Shown here: piece by piece, positions 36,746 to 49,107 of the stretch
Layout of the letters: every line of letters begins with the position of its first letter
Numbering within the stretch: position 1 is the stretch's first letter
DNA from: Eonycteris spelaea
Lineage: Eukaryota; Chordata; Mammalia; Chiroptera; Pteropodidae
Direction of reading: 5' to 3'
DNA: 64,000 nucleotides
Assembly (NCBI GenBank): GCA_003508835.1
Contig: PUFA01000285.1
Span: 310,001 to 374,000 of the forward strand
Made by a program: the position numbers and the translations under genes
The notes under the pieces: generated by a model
What the model saw: the letters and a program-made list of their open reading frames with translations, nothing else
Databases searched by the model: none
What the model was told of the DNA's origin: nothing

Positions 36746-38759
36746 CCAACAGCATATCACCAAGACCTCTGAGAGGTCAGCCCTTTGCAACCAGGGTCAC
36801 TGGTGTTTTAATCTTTATCCATCCCAAGGGCTGGTTGGTAGGAATGACTTGCCTCATTGCTCCCTGGAATATTGTGTTTCTGCTGTTGCACCAGGATTTA
36901 TTTTAGGTTTTGACAAGTACATGACCAAAGAAATGAGATTAAAGTTTGTTTCCTCTGGCCTGGGGACAGGACCAAGTGAGGGAGCCTTTACTGAGTGGCT
37001 GCAGTTCCAGGGGCAATCAGATACAACTTGGTTCCCATTGCTGGGAACTGTTTTATGAAGAGAGAAAAATAAGAACTGGTTTGAACTCCTTTGTCGGCCT
37101 TACTTCCCTCATCTGTCAGCAGAGCCAGATATCCACAGTTGTGTTTGTGTGGCATTTCCAGAAGAATGAAAGGAAAGAAGCATTCTTTTGGGGTTGGTTC
37201 TTTATAATCAAAACAAGTATATATCTTGTAGCTTGAAAACTCAGAATCCCAATAATTGAATAGAATGCACTGACCCCGAGGATAAGTTATCATGCCTTTG
37301 AACCCCTTCCTGGTATTCTTAGAGGAAGGAAGAGGGTGAATATAAGGTTAATGGATTCTGCTGCTAAACTGAACTTAGAAATGAGGTTTCATTGATTTAA
37401 TATTTCCTCTATTAAGCCTCCCAAGACACTGTCCCTTGTGGCCCTACCAAAATGCAATCTCGGTACTTTCTTTCCATTGAGAGTCTATGCCGCAGCTCTG
37501 GCTGTGACTGGGACAGATAAGTGCAGGATGGCCCTTTTGGCCAGCTGGCATCTCCCCTTGCTGGCTTAGAAGCGTAGCAAGCCGAGGTCCTGCAGGCAGA
37601 GCTGCTTTATTAGGATTGGCCTCCTCCTGTGGAGACTGCTGAATTTGTGATAGCAGATACTCCCCTGCTGTGTGTGATGCTAGAAGTGAGTCATCTCGTC
37701 TGGATATGGACCACCTTGAAGCGGGAAAGGGCTGTTCAGAGACGTTGCGGCAAGTAGAGGAGTACACACCTACCTGCTCAGGAACCTCTGGCCTGGGGTT
37801 CCTGCAGCTCCCAGACAGTTGGGTCCTCTCCGGCCTCTAGACAAAGCCCTCAGGGGAAGACTGTTGCCTATTGTTAGATACTGTCACCTGCCACCCCTGT
37901 CCGCCTTTGTCCGCCTTCCTGTAACCTCTGCCCTCAGTTTTTTTTTTCTCTAAGCTAGATTGATGCTTTGAGCTATTCTTCCTGGGTGCTTACCCCTACA
38001 TTTACCCTTCCCACCCTGTCTGCCTCCACCCCCCTCACCTCTGTGGCTCTCATTTCCCCTATAGACCCAGCAGTGCTACTTACTGGCTTTGTGATGTGGC
38101 CTCTCTTTCACATGCATACAGTGGGTGGGGGAAGAGGGTAGTGTCTCTGGGGCCTGACTCTGATGTGGGTTCTTATCCTTTCTCTCCCTCACCGCACATG
38201 CACTTAACTCCTCTTTCAGGTAGACATCAAATACTGCCTCTGTCCCTGCCAGACTGGCACCATCTGCAGACTTGGGTTAAGGTTCCACAAACCTTGGAGT
38301 CTTCCCAGTGCCCTGCCCAGTCCACTCACTGCATGCATGGCATTCGCCTGAGGCAGATCACCATTTGTGGGTGGGTTTGCTTCTATGAGTTGGAGAGTCT
38401 TTGGGTGCCAAGGTGATGAATAAAGAGTGAAACTTGGGGATATATGTTTTTTGGTAAAAATTAAAACAATGAGGCTTTTTAATGCAAGCCGAAGGCTGTT
38501 GCACAAATGTTTTGAGCAGTAGCTATATTGTTGGAGTGTGTTGTCACTGCTTGTAAGTACAGCCTTTGTTTGAGTGTTCCAGACCTAGTATGTTATGTAA
38601 AAAACAAGTGTCGCTTCTCCATATCTACATCCAGTAAAACAAGGACACTTGCAGCATGTACAGAGATCATCTGTTTTATTATTCAAGTATCAGTGTGAGT
38701 ATCCCTCTCATGAATTGTATAGTTAGGATAGGGCAGGTTTAGAATTCATCTAAGATATC

Positions 38760-38950
38760 AACTTCAAATCCGAACTCTGCCTTTGCTAGCAGCTGGGGCA
38801 GTATCAGGCAAATGCCTAGGCTCCAAAGAAACCTGAAATTGAATGTCAGTACCACCAATTCAATTATGCGATCCTGGCTAAGTACCCAACCTTTCAGAAC
38901 TTCATTTCTTTCTTTTTAAATATGGGAAGAAATAATGTCAATCTTAGTAG
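38760..38950 (+). mobile_element. MIR SINE, diverged
   Basis: Plus-strand MIR-like text: 'tcaaatccgaactctgcctt', 'atcctggctaagtacccaac', 'agaacttcatttctttc' and 'atatgggaagaaataatg'. Confidence 0.5.
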
Positions 38951-38956
38951 GTCCTT

Positions 38957-40226
38957 TTTTTAATTAAAAAAATTTTAATTGTGTTAAAATCATAAAAGTT
39001 ACCATCTTAATGATTTTTAAGTGTTAAGTAATTCACATTGCTGTGTAACCAGTCTCCAGAATTTTTTCTTCTTGTAAAACTGAAACTCTTTACCCATCAA
39101 ACAACACCCATTCCACTCTCCCCCAGCTCCCCGGCAGCCACCATTCTACTTTGTATCTCTATGAATTTGACTATTGTAGGTACCTCATATAAGTGGAATC
39201 ATACAGTGTTTGTCTTTTTCTGTTTGGCTAATTTCACTTGGCAAAATATCCTCTGGGTTCATTCATGTTGTAGCATGTATCAGAATTTCTTCCTTTTTAA
39301 GACTGAATAATATTCCATTGTGTGTATATACCACATTTTGTTTATCTCTTCATTCATTGATGGACACTTTGGTTGCTTCCACCTTTTGGCTTTTGTGAAT
39401 AATGCTGCTATGAATCTGGGTAGACAAATATATCTTTGAGACCTTGCTTTCAATTCTTTTGGGTATAAACCCAGAAGTAGAGTTGCCAGATTATATGGTA
39501 ATTCTTTTTAAATTTTTGAGGAACTGCCATACTACTTTCCAGAGCAGCGACATTATTTTATGTTCCCACCAACAGCATACAGGGGTTCTAATTTCTACAC
39601 ATTCTTGCCAGCACTTGTTACATTCTGTTTTTTTGATAGCAGCCATCCTGATGGGTGTGAGGTAGTATCTTAATGTGGTTTCGATTTGCATTTCCCTAAC
39701 CCTTAGTGATATGGAGCATTTTTTTCATGTGCTTGTTGGCCATTTGTATATCTTTTTTGGAGAAATATCTGTCCTGGTCCTTTTCTCATTTTTTAATTGT
39801 TTTTTTTTTTATTGTTGAGTTATAAGGGTTCTTTATATATGCTGGATATTAACTTCTTATTAGATATGTGATTCGCAAATATTTTCCCTCATTCCATTGG
39901 TTGCCTTTTTACCCTATTGATTATGTCCTTTGATGCACAGAAAGTTTTTTTATTTTTATGTAGTCCCATTTATCTATTTTTTCTTTTGTTGCCTATACAT
40001 TCAGTGTCATATCCATGAAATCCATTACCAAATCCAGTGTTACGAAACTTTTCTTTTATGTTTTCTTCTAAGAGTTTTAGCTTATAGGTTTAATCTTTTA
40101 TCCATTTTGAATTAATTTTTGTCTATGGTATATGCTGAGGGTCCAATTTTATTCTTTTTCATGTGGATATCCAGTTTTCCCAGCACCATTTGTTGAAAAG
40201 ACTGTTCTTTCCTGCTGAATGGTCAG
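38957..40226 (-). mobile_element. L1 3' part, minus strand
   Basis: About 1.27 kb of L1M sequence in inverted orientation, starting at the T-rich tail side. Landmarks on the plus strand: 'taaaatcataaaagttacca', 'ccattctactttgtatctct', 'tattccattgtgtgtatata', 'ttgatttgcatttccctaa'-type text near 39683, 'ttcttctaagagttttagct' near 40063 and 'tttcccagcaccatttgttg' near 40175. No intact ORF2. Confidence 0.85.
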
Positions 40227-40374
40227 GAAGTCATTTTGTAGATGAAATAAAATACTATATATGAAGCTCCCAACACTATACCCAGCTGTGACTTTAAAAA
40301 TGTTGGTTCCTCTACCTCCCCCTTATCTGAGATGTAGTTTTTAACTACTGAAGTAAGTTTTTAATAATTAGCAT

Positions 40375-40600
40375 GGCAAATACCTAATAGTACTGACTGT
40401 GTGTCAGGCTCTGTTCCAAGGGCTTTACATATACAAATACCATTGAATTGTAGGTATTGTTGGGTACCATTGTTTTAACTAGTTTACAAATAAGAAAATT
40501 GGGTACCTAGAAGTTAAGTAATTTGCCCAAGGTCAAATAGCTATTAAGTGGTGGAGCCTGTATTCAAACCTAGGTAGTTTGGCTCCAGAATCTGTTTTGG
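40375..40600 (-). mobile_element. MIR SINE
   Basis: Minus-strand MIR close upstream of the first visible TOM1L2 exon: 'tgtgtcaggctctgttccaa', 'gggctttacatatacaaata', 'taagtaatttgcccaaggtc' and the inverted head 'gtattcaaacctaggtagtt'. Confidence 0.8.
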
Positions 40601-40865
40601 GTGATTTTTAATAGCTTAGACCTATTATGAGCCTTTCAGTCTGGAGTTTGGTAAATGAAGGACAGACAGTGTTATGACATTGATCTTTAGGCCCAGATCT
40701 CTTGCTGGGTGTTCTCTTGTGAAAGCAGCACCCCCAGAACTCCTTTGTTGGCTTAGCCCATCTGCTAGGGAGGAGAATGTGGTAGTTCTGGTCACTTCCT
40801 GTTTCCTGCCAGGATCCCTTTGTTCCAGGAGAAATGTAAACCAGTTTTGTTTCTTAACTTTACAG

Positions 40866-40950
40866 AAAAGGCAACAGATGGCTCCCTGCAAAGCGAGGAC
40901 TGGACGTTGAACATGGAGATCTGTGACATCATCAATGAGACGGAGGAAGG
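40866..40950 (+). CDS. TOM1L2: TOM1L2 coding exon (probably exon 2): start of VHS domain
   Basis: An 85-nt exon. The acceptor is ..ttaactttacag|AA and the donor GAAGG|gtatgt. The first two bases complete a codon begun in the upstream exon (phase 1: G|AA, Glu). It then encodes [27 protein letters not shown] and ends with GG of a Gly codon (phase 2 to the next exon). By human numbering, assuming an 18-residue first exon, this is about residues 18-46: the first helix and start of the VHS domain, which places the adaptor on endosomes. The SEDW.LNMEICD motif is shared with TOM1 and is diagnostic of this family. The wider open frame around it is chance. Confidence 0.96.
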
Positions 40951-41749
40951 GTATGTGTGTTCTCTCCATCCCCTCCTATGAAGCTTGTCAGCTACTGGGT
41001 GTCACTGATGGCCTGTTGGGACTTAAGAGTATTGACGTTTTACTTTTTATTTTGTTTTTAGTCTGTTTGCCTTGGCATTTAATACACTGACACTCTTAAT
41101 TATTTTTTTGTCTTTCCATCTAATCTGCCTCTATTTCCCCAGTGGCAGTGCTGAGTTAGAGCAGTGATGACCTCTTTTAATAACCTGCTTTTAATGACAA
41201 GTAAAAATGAAGTTGCTTAGTTACTTGGTCCCCAGTGGTCATTGGTCTCGCTCTCCCTTCTCAATCACTGCTTCCCCTTTGCAGATGTGAGTCTGTCTCT
41301 TCCCTCCTTTGCTGGACTAGAGACCCAGCAGTCAGTGTCCACAGAGTGGGGAAGGGAGTGAGAAAATGAGTGTGAGGCATAGAGCAGCTGAGTGTTTCTA
41401 GCATGGGTGGACTTAACCAACAGGCTGCCCCTCACCTATCCTTGTGCTGCTGGATCTGTTCTTGTTGATTTGCATGATAGATCCTCTTCTACATTACAAC
41501 ATTCTAGTTATACTTCTTTCAAGGTAGTTTGTATTTGGCCTCCTGTCCACATCATAAAAATGGAATTTACTGTCACCATGCCATCTTAAACCATCTGCAG
41601 AGCCGTGAGAACACCCTTGACTGAGGCAGCCCTGAGCTTACATCGTAACACTGTCACAGCTTTGTCATATATAAACTGGGGACCAGCCTTTTCAGGTAGG
41701 CCCTGCTTTCATTAAACATATATGTTCTAAGTGATGACCTTGTGCCAGG

Positions 41750-42430
41750 CCCTAGTTTAAGTCCTGAGGACACAGCAGTGAACAAGACAGATAGACTCCT
41801 TCTCCCTGGGGAGCCAACCAGCCAGAGTGGGGAGGCAGCCTATCAGCAACAAAACTAGAACACAAGACTGTATTGGTGACAAGACTGTGGAGGGAAATGA
41901 AGCTGGGAGGAAGAAGCTAGGAATTAGCCATTTTAAATGGAGTAATCAAGGAAGGCCTCACAAGGTGACATAGAACAAAGACATGAAGGAGATGGGGTGG
42001 GGGGGGGTAGTGAGGTGTAAGGATTATACCAGGGAAAAACTTTCCAACAGAACAAACAGCAAGCACAAAAGTCTTGGGACAGAGGATGTCTTAGGTGTTT
42101 AAAAAAATAGCAAGGAGGCTATGGGGCAGAGCAGAATGAGTGAGGAAGAGGGTGCCAGGAGGTGAGGTCAAAGATGTTGGGGATACAGATAACACAGGCC
42201 CTACAGGGCTTAACTTCAGTGATGGGAATACCTGGGAGTATTTGAGCAGAGAAGGGACATGGTCTATGTTCATTTTAAAGAGATCACTCTTTAAAATGGC
42301 TACCATGTTGAGGATAGTCAGGCAAGGGGTGGGCCAAGGGCAGAAACGGGGAAACCAGTTAGGGGTTATTAGAATAATTCTGGTGTGAGATGGTGGTGGC
42401 TTTGACTAGGATGATAGAGGAGGGAGTAAG
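41750..42430 (+). mobile_element. Old mammalian repeat, shared family (copy 3)
   Basis: The best-preserved copy of the family seen at 8600-9000. The series 'gacacagcagtgaacaagac', 'ggaaggcctcacaaggtgac', 'aagcacaaaagtcttgggac', 'gtatttgagcagagaaggga' and 'aaagagatcactctttaaa' is in the same order as the other copies. Non-coding; family not named. Confidence 0.5.
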
Positions 42431-43204
42431 AAGTGACCAGATTCTGAATATATTTAAAAGGGGAACTAATGAGATTTGCCAATGTGTGTATGAGTGAAGA
42501 GTCAAGAATAAGGGATTGAGCAGGCTAGGGGTGCAGAAATCAGCAATTCAGCTAAAATCCTTTAGATTGCGCTGCCAGTGAAGCCTCCAGCAGGTAATCC
42601 TGATAGGGTAATGGCACCAAAGGGTCTGGAGTTTGGGCAGTGGCCTGTGTTAGAGATGTGTGTTTAGGAGTCTTCCATGAAAGATGACCATGATATTTCT
42701 GCAATATCAGTGTAGGTGATTAGCTTGGTGTCTGGCACACAGATGGCAATCACAAAATTAGCGGGAACTCCACATTTCTAATGCCATAATCACTGGGTCA
42801 TCTTCCTGCAGACCCAGCTGGGCTCCTTCTTCATGTCTCCCTCAGACACCACTCATTCATTCATTGATCCAGTTGCTCAGCCACATTTATTGACCCCGGA
42901 TGAAGGCTCAGCTGGTGAGTGTGTCATGGGCACTCTTGAGGCACTCATCGGGCAGAACCAGATGAGCTGTGGCTGAGGCGTGTGCCCATTGCTTCAGACT
43001 CAGAGGGAGAAGCAGTGGGGATGCCTTCTGGAGGGTTAGGCTCTGGGCTGAGCCTCAAGGATGGAAGGAAGAGGAGAAGTGTGCTGTGTAGCTATATGGG
43101 TGGCATATAAAGAGCAGCGTGGTGGGGGTACAGCTGGTCTGGGTGTGCAAGGAAGAAGTTGGTGGGGGAAGCAGGGGGTGGTGTCTGGAACAGAGGCCGG
43201 AAAG

Positions 43205-44210
43205 GTGCTTCAGGTCAGATTGTAAAGAGCATTTTTCCTGCATCATTTTCTAGAGTTGGTCTGTACCCTGAGGTGGTTCATTTACCTTTGCCCCCATCCC
43301 TCTGTTTGTTCTCCATACGGCAGGCAGAGAGTCTCTTAAACTCTCAGAACTCATCTTACTCCCTTGCTAATTATCCTTTTCTCAGGGTAAAAATCCTACA
43401 TGGACCCTGCAGGATAACCTGGCCCTCTACTGCTCCATTTGGGATCCTTTCCCCTTGTCCTCACCCTTTAGTCCCACTGATCTTTCAGTTTCTTGAACCT
43501 TCCACATCCCTGTACCCAGTCTGCAATTCTCCACAAATGTGAGAAACATACATACACATGTGTGGGAATGGGACCTGCTCATTCCAAAGAGAACGAGGCC
43601 TCCTTCCAAGGTCCGGGAGCCAGGTCAGCTGCTTTTTATAATCCTCAACACGCTTTCCTCCTGAAATGGCCCATACTCTTGTTCTTGCATTTTTCAGTGA
43701 GAGCCCCTTAGTGCTACCCAGGGATTTCCTGTCCTTGTCTGTGCTGTGAGGTGACTGCCAAAATCTTTCCCCATAAGTCTGGCTAACAGTTGGTACCCTC
43801 CTCCTCCATGCTTTAGGGCTCTGGGCCTGGTATTCCCTCTGTTCCCCATCACCTCTCCTTTTCACTGACTAATTCTATCATTCACTGCATCTCAGTTTAA
43901 ACCTCATTTCTCTGAGACCCCTCCCTCCTGATTTGGACAGTTACTCTCCACACACACACCCCACCCCCACCCCGTTATGTGATTTCATAATACTCTGTGT
44001 TATACTCACACTCATCACAGTTTAAACTTATGTATTTGTGTGATGTTTGTTAGAGTATCTGTCTCACTCCCAAATTCCCTAGACTATACGCCATGAGGAC
44101 AGAAATTCCATTTTACTCACCATTATATCCCCAGCACCTAGCATAATATGGATATAATTGGCTCTAGACAAACATTTGTTATATAAGTGAATAAATGAAT
44201 GAAGTCCCTA
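43205..44210 (+). mobile_element. L2 (LINE-2) 3' region
   Basis: Plus-strand L2, diverged, ending with its typical terminus 'gccatgaggacagaaattcc', 'atccccagcacctagcata' and 'aataaatgaatgaag'. A short CA/C-rich low-complexity stretch is at 43948-43975. Confidence 0.6.
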
Positions 44211-44469
44211 TGAGGGATGCAAGCATGTGACCATGATCATAACACAGTGCGACAAGTGCTCTGGGAGAGAAGCTTATAGAATTAACGAGAGAGAGACTAG
44301 AGCAGCTGACTGGCCTTGGAGCCGTCAACAGCAAAGGCTTCTTGGAGGAGGTAGCACCAAGTGGAGTCTTCCATCAGCCAAGAGAGGGGTAGAAGGCAGG
44401 GGAGGCAGGTAGACACCCAGGCTGGAGGTGTATGAAACATAGAAAGGGAGTGTAATGGAATTAGGGGCA

Positions 44470-44860
44470 TGGAACCTGGAGCCACCAGCTTGGGCTGGAA
44501 TTCTAGGTCCTCTATTCACTTGCTGTGTAACCCTGTGTAAATTACTTAATCTCGCTGTGTCTTAGTTTCCTCATTAACAGATAGAGGTACCAATAGTATC
44601 TTTCTCATGTGTTCACTGCCCTTACTCTGTCTGCCATTCTCTGAGTACATGTCATGTGCCAGGCCCCCATCCTCAGCCCTGGATTACACTAGCTCATGCA
44701 GCACACCCAACAGCCCTATGAGGTAGGGACAATTTATATTAATGTTGAAGAAACTGAGGCCCAGAGTAGTTTGGTCACTTGCCAAACATCTCACACCACA
44801 GCTAGGAAGGGCAGATGCAGGGTACAAGCCCAGGTTCACCTAGCTTCATCCACTGAAATT
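44470..44860. mobile_element. Inverted pair of MIR SINEs
   Basis: 44470-44610 is plus-strand MIR (cacttgctgtgtaaccctgt, then cttagtttcctcattaacag). 44640-44860 is minus-strand MIR (catgtcatgtgccaggccc, tatgaggtagggacaattta, aactgaggcccagagtagtt). They are about 30 bp apart, head to tail in opposite orientation. Confidence 0.75.
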
Positions 44861-47114
44861 CTTCTGCCTGTACTTCTTTGATTTATTCAGAGCTCTTCCT
44901 CTGGAAGGCTGGGTCTGGCTGGATGCCCACAGGCCCCTCCCTGGGCTTTCCCTAATGTCCAGAGCCAAGGTCACCTCCAGCCTGAGGCTTTGTGTGGCAG
45001 TCCCTTATGTCTTGGATCATTGGTCATTGGGCAGGAATGCCTGGCTGAGTAGCCTACCCAGGAGTTTTAGACCCTGTTTACCAGGCCTCACCCAGTCCTA
45101 CCTAATTAGGGCACAGGCACATAGACTTGGTAAGTGCTCTCCAGTTCTGATGTGAGGCTCTGATGTGGATCCACTGACAGGTTGCGTTCATGACCATTTC
45201 TGGGCCTTTTCCAGCTCACCGAAGCTTTGTCTGTGCTCCAGCCTCTAAGCTGGAGGGGGCACAGAGGAGTAACCACTGCATAAATGAAATAGAGGTAATA
45301 GCTGAGGGGGGTGAGAGGAGGGGGAGGAGGGGTTCCCGGTCGACAGGGCAGCTATGTCCCCCAGGGAGGAATAAGGAGGAGACATCTCAGAAGTGGCAGG
45401 TCTGGAGCTGAAGGATAAGATGAGTTCAGTATTACTGGAAAGAAGGGGTCTTATGGATGAGTTTGGGGTCTGAGGTGAGTATGGGGAGGCTGAGGATGGC
45501 CCAGAGGCCAAATCTAAGGCCCTGGTGGCAGCCCTAAGGGGCCTGACCTCCTCTCTGAAAGCTCTCAGGGTGTTGGGGCACCTCAAATGTGTCTTCCCTC
45601 AGTTTTTCCTGCTCCGTCATGACTCTTGATTTTTCCTTCTCTCCTTTCTTCTAGTTTCCAGCTCCATGCTGTGTAATCTGCTGCTGCTTCTTGAAACTTT
45701 GCAATTCCTCTGACATGCTTTTGATCCTCCTCTCTGCAGCTTCTCCCCCAGGGAGAGAGATAAATACTTGCTTTTGTGCTCACCCAGTCACTCCCAGTCG
45801 GTACTTCCCAAGGATGAATTTTCATTTTAACTCCAACCCAGGAGCCTGCTGACTCTCTGATTTCCCTCTACCACCATCACCCCCACACCAGGAGAGCTCT
45901 GAGTGTGCTATGCTCTGTGAGCTATAAGTGATTGCAGCCCTCGGAGGTCGTTCCCATTTTTCTGCGCCATGAAAGTTCAAGGGGAGAGGAATGAGACTAG
46001 ATTGAGAGGGATGGCAGCTGTGGGTCAGGGCTAACTGAGGCTTGGCAGAGCTCTTCAGAGAGAGGAAATCAATCCATGCTACTGGCCAGCAGCCGCTGAC
46101 CTTCACCAGCTCAAGTCCACAAACAATCCTTAAAGCCAAGAGCCTGTCAAGTCCCATATTTGCAGAAATCAGCATTTCTGTTTGGGAACTGCAGCCACAC
46201 TGCAAACACACTTGGCAGGGACTCATTCCCCAGAGATCCTCATCCCATTAGTCCTTGGACTCAAGAGCCAAGAATTCCTGCAGGCAGCCATGTTTCAAGT
46301 TGGGAATGGGAAATAGGTCTCAGGTATTTTTAAATTTCTTCTAGAAGCCTTGCCTTACTGCTGTGTTTCTGTCTAAATTGTGCTGATTAGCAGAGCTTCC
46401 ACCCTCCCCTCCCTCAGCTTCCTCATACACATTTGAAAGGACTTTTTCATTTGATAAATAGATGATAAATATTTCAGAGTTTTAGGAATACGAGGTCCCT
46501 GACTTACTGACTTTCAACTTGGAAAGACCCAGCCAGGTATGTTGACATGTCAATCTGTAGAAGGCTGGAGCCTACTTGTGAGAGCAAAAGGCAGGCCTGC
46601 GGCCAAACTGGGGCCTTCCCTATAATGCAAATGATGGGACATCAAGGGCAGGAGCTTGGTGCCGGAGTTGGCTCTTAGCCCCACACCTTTGTTGAATCCC
46701 GGCTTAGAATAAATTAGATAACATGTTAGACACAAGGACTGTACCTATTAGGTACTCTTAGAGGGCTGGCTGGGGACCCTAACCCAGCTCTAAACAGTGA
46801 TTTAAGTTTATGTGTTCCAAGTTCCAAATAATCAGCTGATGAGCAAGCTTTTGAACAAGGCCCATTTTAACCCAGGGGCTGCGTATACTATGAGATTCTC
46901 TCTGGGAATCCACATCAGATCCATTACCTAAAAGCACACAGTTCCTTGGGTTTTGAGGAGATTTAATTTTTCTCAGGGAAAAGGGAATTCCATGGAAATG
47001 GGTAGGAACTAAATATCCAAAGCAAGGACCTGGCCATTCTCCCTTCCTTCCTCTCTGTGTTTTTTTCAGTGTACCCATGGACCAATAGGTCAGTTATTGT
47101 TTTGGATAAATAAT

Positions 47115-47560
47115 ACCTGCATATGATACAGAAATTCAAAAGGGCTGCACATAGATAGTCCAGTGAAAAACCTCCCCCTCCTCTCTGTCACCCAGCTCTC
47201 CTAAGGGGCAGCCAAAGTTACCAGCTTCTAGTGGTTCCTTCCAGAGATTCTCTTCCCAATGCTGGCACATGCACTATGTATGTATTTGTCTTTTTATAAT
47301 TCGAATAATATCTTACTTTATGCACTGTTCTTCCGATGACTCTATTTCCATCTCTTTAATTTTGCCCCATGTTGATGCATTCTTTTTTGCAGCTGTATGG
47401 TATTCCATTGTGTGGATATACACGATTTAATTTAACCTATTTCATATTGATGGACATTTAGTTTATTTCTAACCTTTTCCATTTATGAACATGCTGCAGC
47501 AAATAACCTTATAAATATGCTAGTTCACACAAATGGGAGTGAATCTATAGGACAGTGCCC
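47115..47560 (-). mobile_element. Old L1 3'-region fragment just before exon 3
   Basis: Minus-strand L1M-type sequence: 'gtatggtattccattgtgtg' near 47395, 'ttgatggacatttagtttat' near 47448, 'catgctgcagcaaataacct' near 47490. It ends about 45 bp before the exon 3 acceptor, so the acceptor's upstream region is largely L1-derived. Confidence 0.65.
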
Positions 47561-47604
47561 CAAAGTGTAATTTGCAAGGATATTAATATGTGCTTTTTCT
47601 CCAG

Positions 47605-47683
47605 GCCAAAAGATGCCATTCGAGCCCTGAAGAAGCGGCTCAACGGGAACCGGAACTACAGAGAAGTGATGCTGGCATTAACA
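47605..47683 (+). CDS. TOM1L2: TOM1L2 coding exon (probably exon 3): VHS domain
   Basis: A 79-nt exon, acceptor tttttctccag|GCC and donor TTAACA|gtgagt. Its first base completes Gly (GG|G). It then encodes [12 protein letters not shown] and [14 protein letters not shown], ending in phase 0. Residues about 47-72 by human numbering. This is the second and third VHS helices, with the basic [12 protein letters not shown] stretch that separates TOM1L2 from TOM1. The exon length is not a multiple of three, so skipping it alone would shift the frame and destroy the VHS domain. Confidence 0.97.
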
Positions 47684-48019
47684 GTGAGTACTGCTCTCTT
47701 AGGGGAAGGCGTCTGGGAAAATCCATGTTCCTGACCAGGCCCCACTCACAGGGCCTTCCTCCTGCCTACTTAGCACAGCCCCTGGTGTGTACCATTGGAT
47801 GGCTTGGTGCATGTGCCGTTGTAGTCCAGGGAAGCCTTCCTGTAGTCTCCTTGGGTTTTCCTACCTCCTCTGAAGTGGGGCACGAGCTTCAATCTAGTGT
47901 ATCCTCTGAGTATCTAATGCCTGATGATCTGAGGTAGAGCTGAAGCCTAGGGAGCAGCTCACCTCCTGCTGTGTGGCCTAGTTGCTAACAGGCTAAGTAC
48001 CATACTGGGAACCCCTGCT

Positions 48020-48240
48020 AGCCTAGCTGTCTCTTTAGTGTCAGTTTCCTCTATAAAATGGTAACTTCCACCAAGTACCTGCCTTCTGCTGAGCTTTTCA
48101 GATGTTAATGCAAATGTTTACAATAACCTTCCAAAACAGGTTTCATCATTCCCCTCAGAAGGATGGAAAAACTGAGGCTCAGAGAGGTCAAGGGGTTTGC
48201 CTAGATTTTACAGCTAGTGAGGTACCCAGCTGTGGATTGT
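48020..48240. mobile_element. MIR SINE fragments (plus then minus)
   Basis: 48040-48080 reads as plus-strand MIR (cagtttcctctataaaatgg). 48085-48240 reads as minus-strand MIR (tggaaaaactgaggctcaga, gaggtcaaggggtttgccta, ttacagctagtgaggta). Confidence 0.6.
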
Positions 48241-49073
48241 GGAATAAAACTGATTATTGTGGCAGTTTCTTGAAAAAGTCAGCCAAGTGACTCCTTTTAG
48301 GAAGGGACAGACCAGATTTTCCCCCTAACCTTAAAATGTCAGAAAATTAAAAGGGACAACTTCAGGTGTTATTTTTGTCTTGAAAGTTAAAATTTTCAGA
48401 TGTGGCAAAATTAGGCCACAGCGAATTCTTATAATGGAAACTCTAACAGGTCAGCACTGGGCTTCTCTGTAGGTTTGAATAGTTTGTTATTTATCCAAAA
48501 CTGCTATAACATGTTTCCTCTTAAAACAGAAACTATTCGGAAGTTTTTCTCAAGTGAAAACCCAAGACTTATTAAGGAGAGTCCACTCTGCCAGGGAATT
48601 GGGATTTGAATAATAAAGGAGAAAAAGACTGGTTAAGAAATAGGGAATTGAAGGCTTTTTTTTCCTCAGAATTTGAGCCACTGTATTCACTAAACCCAGA
48701 GCACCCAGAGCCTACTGAAATGAATTGTTTTAAGTAATTAAAATCACCAGGGAATGAACTCTAACATGCCAGGACATTTTCCTGGTATCTAAGACATATC
48801 CCTTTACATGCCTACCTTCATGGTAACCGTGTCGGGCGGAAATCTTTCTCAAGTGGTCTCTGCATTAACTCCCTACAGCAGGTTAAACAAGGTTAAACAA
48901 GGGTGAGCCTTGTTTAACCTTTCCTGATGGTCAGGTCTCATTTAGTAGTATTGTTTTCTCCTAACATATAATACATATAAGTTTAAGGTATACAGTGTGA
49001 TAATTTGATATACATGTATATTGCACAATCATTACCACAGTATTGATTAACACCTTCATCTGCTCACATCATT

Positions 49074-49080
<7 letters not shown>

Positions 49081-49106
<26 letters not shown>
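49081..49106 (+). repeat. (GT)13 microsatellite inside L1
   Basis: Uninterrupted GT repeat within the inverted L1 3' end. Confidence 0.95.

Positions 49107-49107
<1 letters not shown>

Larger units (their letters stand above)
1..40865 (+). other. TOM1L2: TOM1L2 intron 1 (3' part) and its content
   Basis: Non-coding sequence upstream of the first visible exon. It ends in a pyrimidine-rich stretch and CAG acceptor at 40863-40865. Repeats are listed separately. I recognise nothing specific in 1240-1574, 2662-3200, 3704-4225, 4280-5300, 6791-8600, 10421-11934, 13961-15714, 16661-17111, 20497-21219, 23893-24609, 24791-27039, 30051-30814, 31691-32984, 33241-33867, 35326-36654 and 36746-38759. Open frames in these blocks (up to about 136 codons) show no family motif. 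Some, such as the two-strand frames near 26180-26560, lie in locally GC-richer sequence that may simply be less decayed or conserved non-coding DNA. Confidence 0.8.
40951..47604 (+). other. TOM1L2: TOM1L2 intron 2 and its content
   Basis: GT-AG intron of 6654 bp, from gtatgtg to ttttctccag. It contains an old repeat (41750-42430), L2 (43205-44210), an inverted MIR pair (44470-44860) and an L1 fragment (47115-47560). I see nothing recognisable in 40951-41749, 42431-43204 and 44861-47114. The last has several open frames of 60-134 codons on both strands with no family motif. Confidence 0.9.

Noticed and set aside
1..40865. TOM1L2 first exon or promoter
   Set aside because: I found no CpG-rich segment and no sequence encoding an initiator Met followed by the expected N-terminus with a phase-1 donor.
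45583..46226. Adjacent minus-strand open frames of 80 and 134 codons
   Set aside because: They look like chance frames in moderately GC-rich intron; no domain or exon signal is visible.
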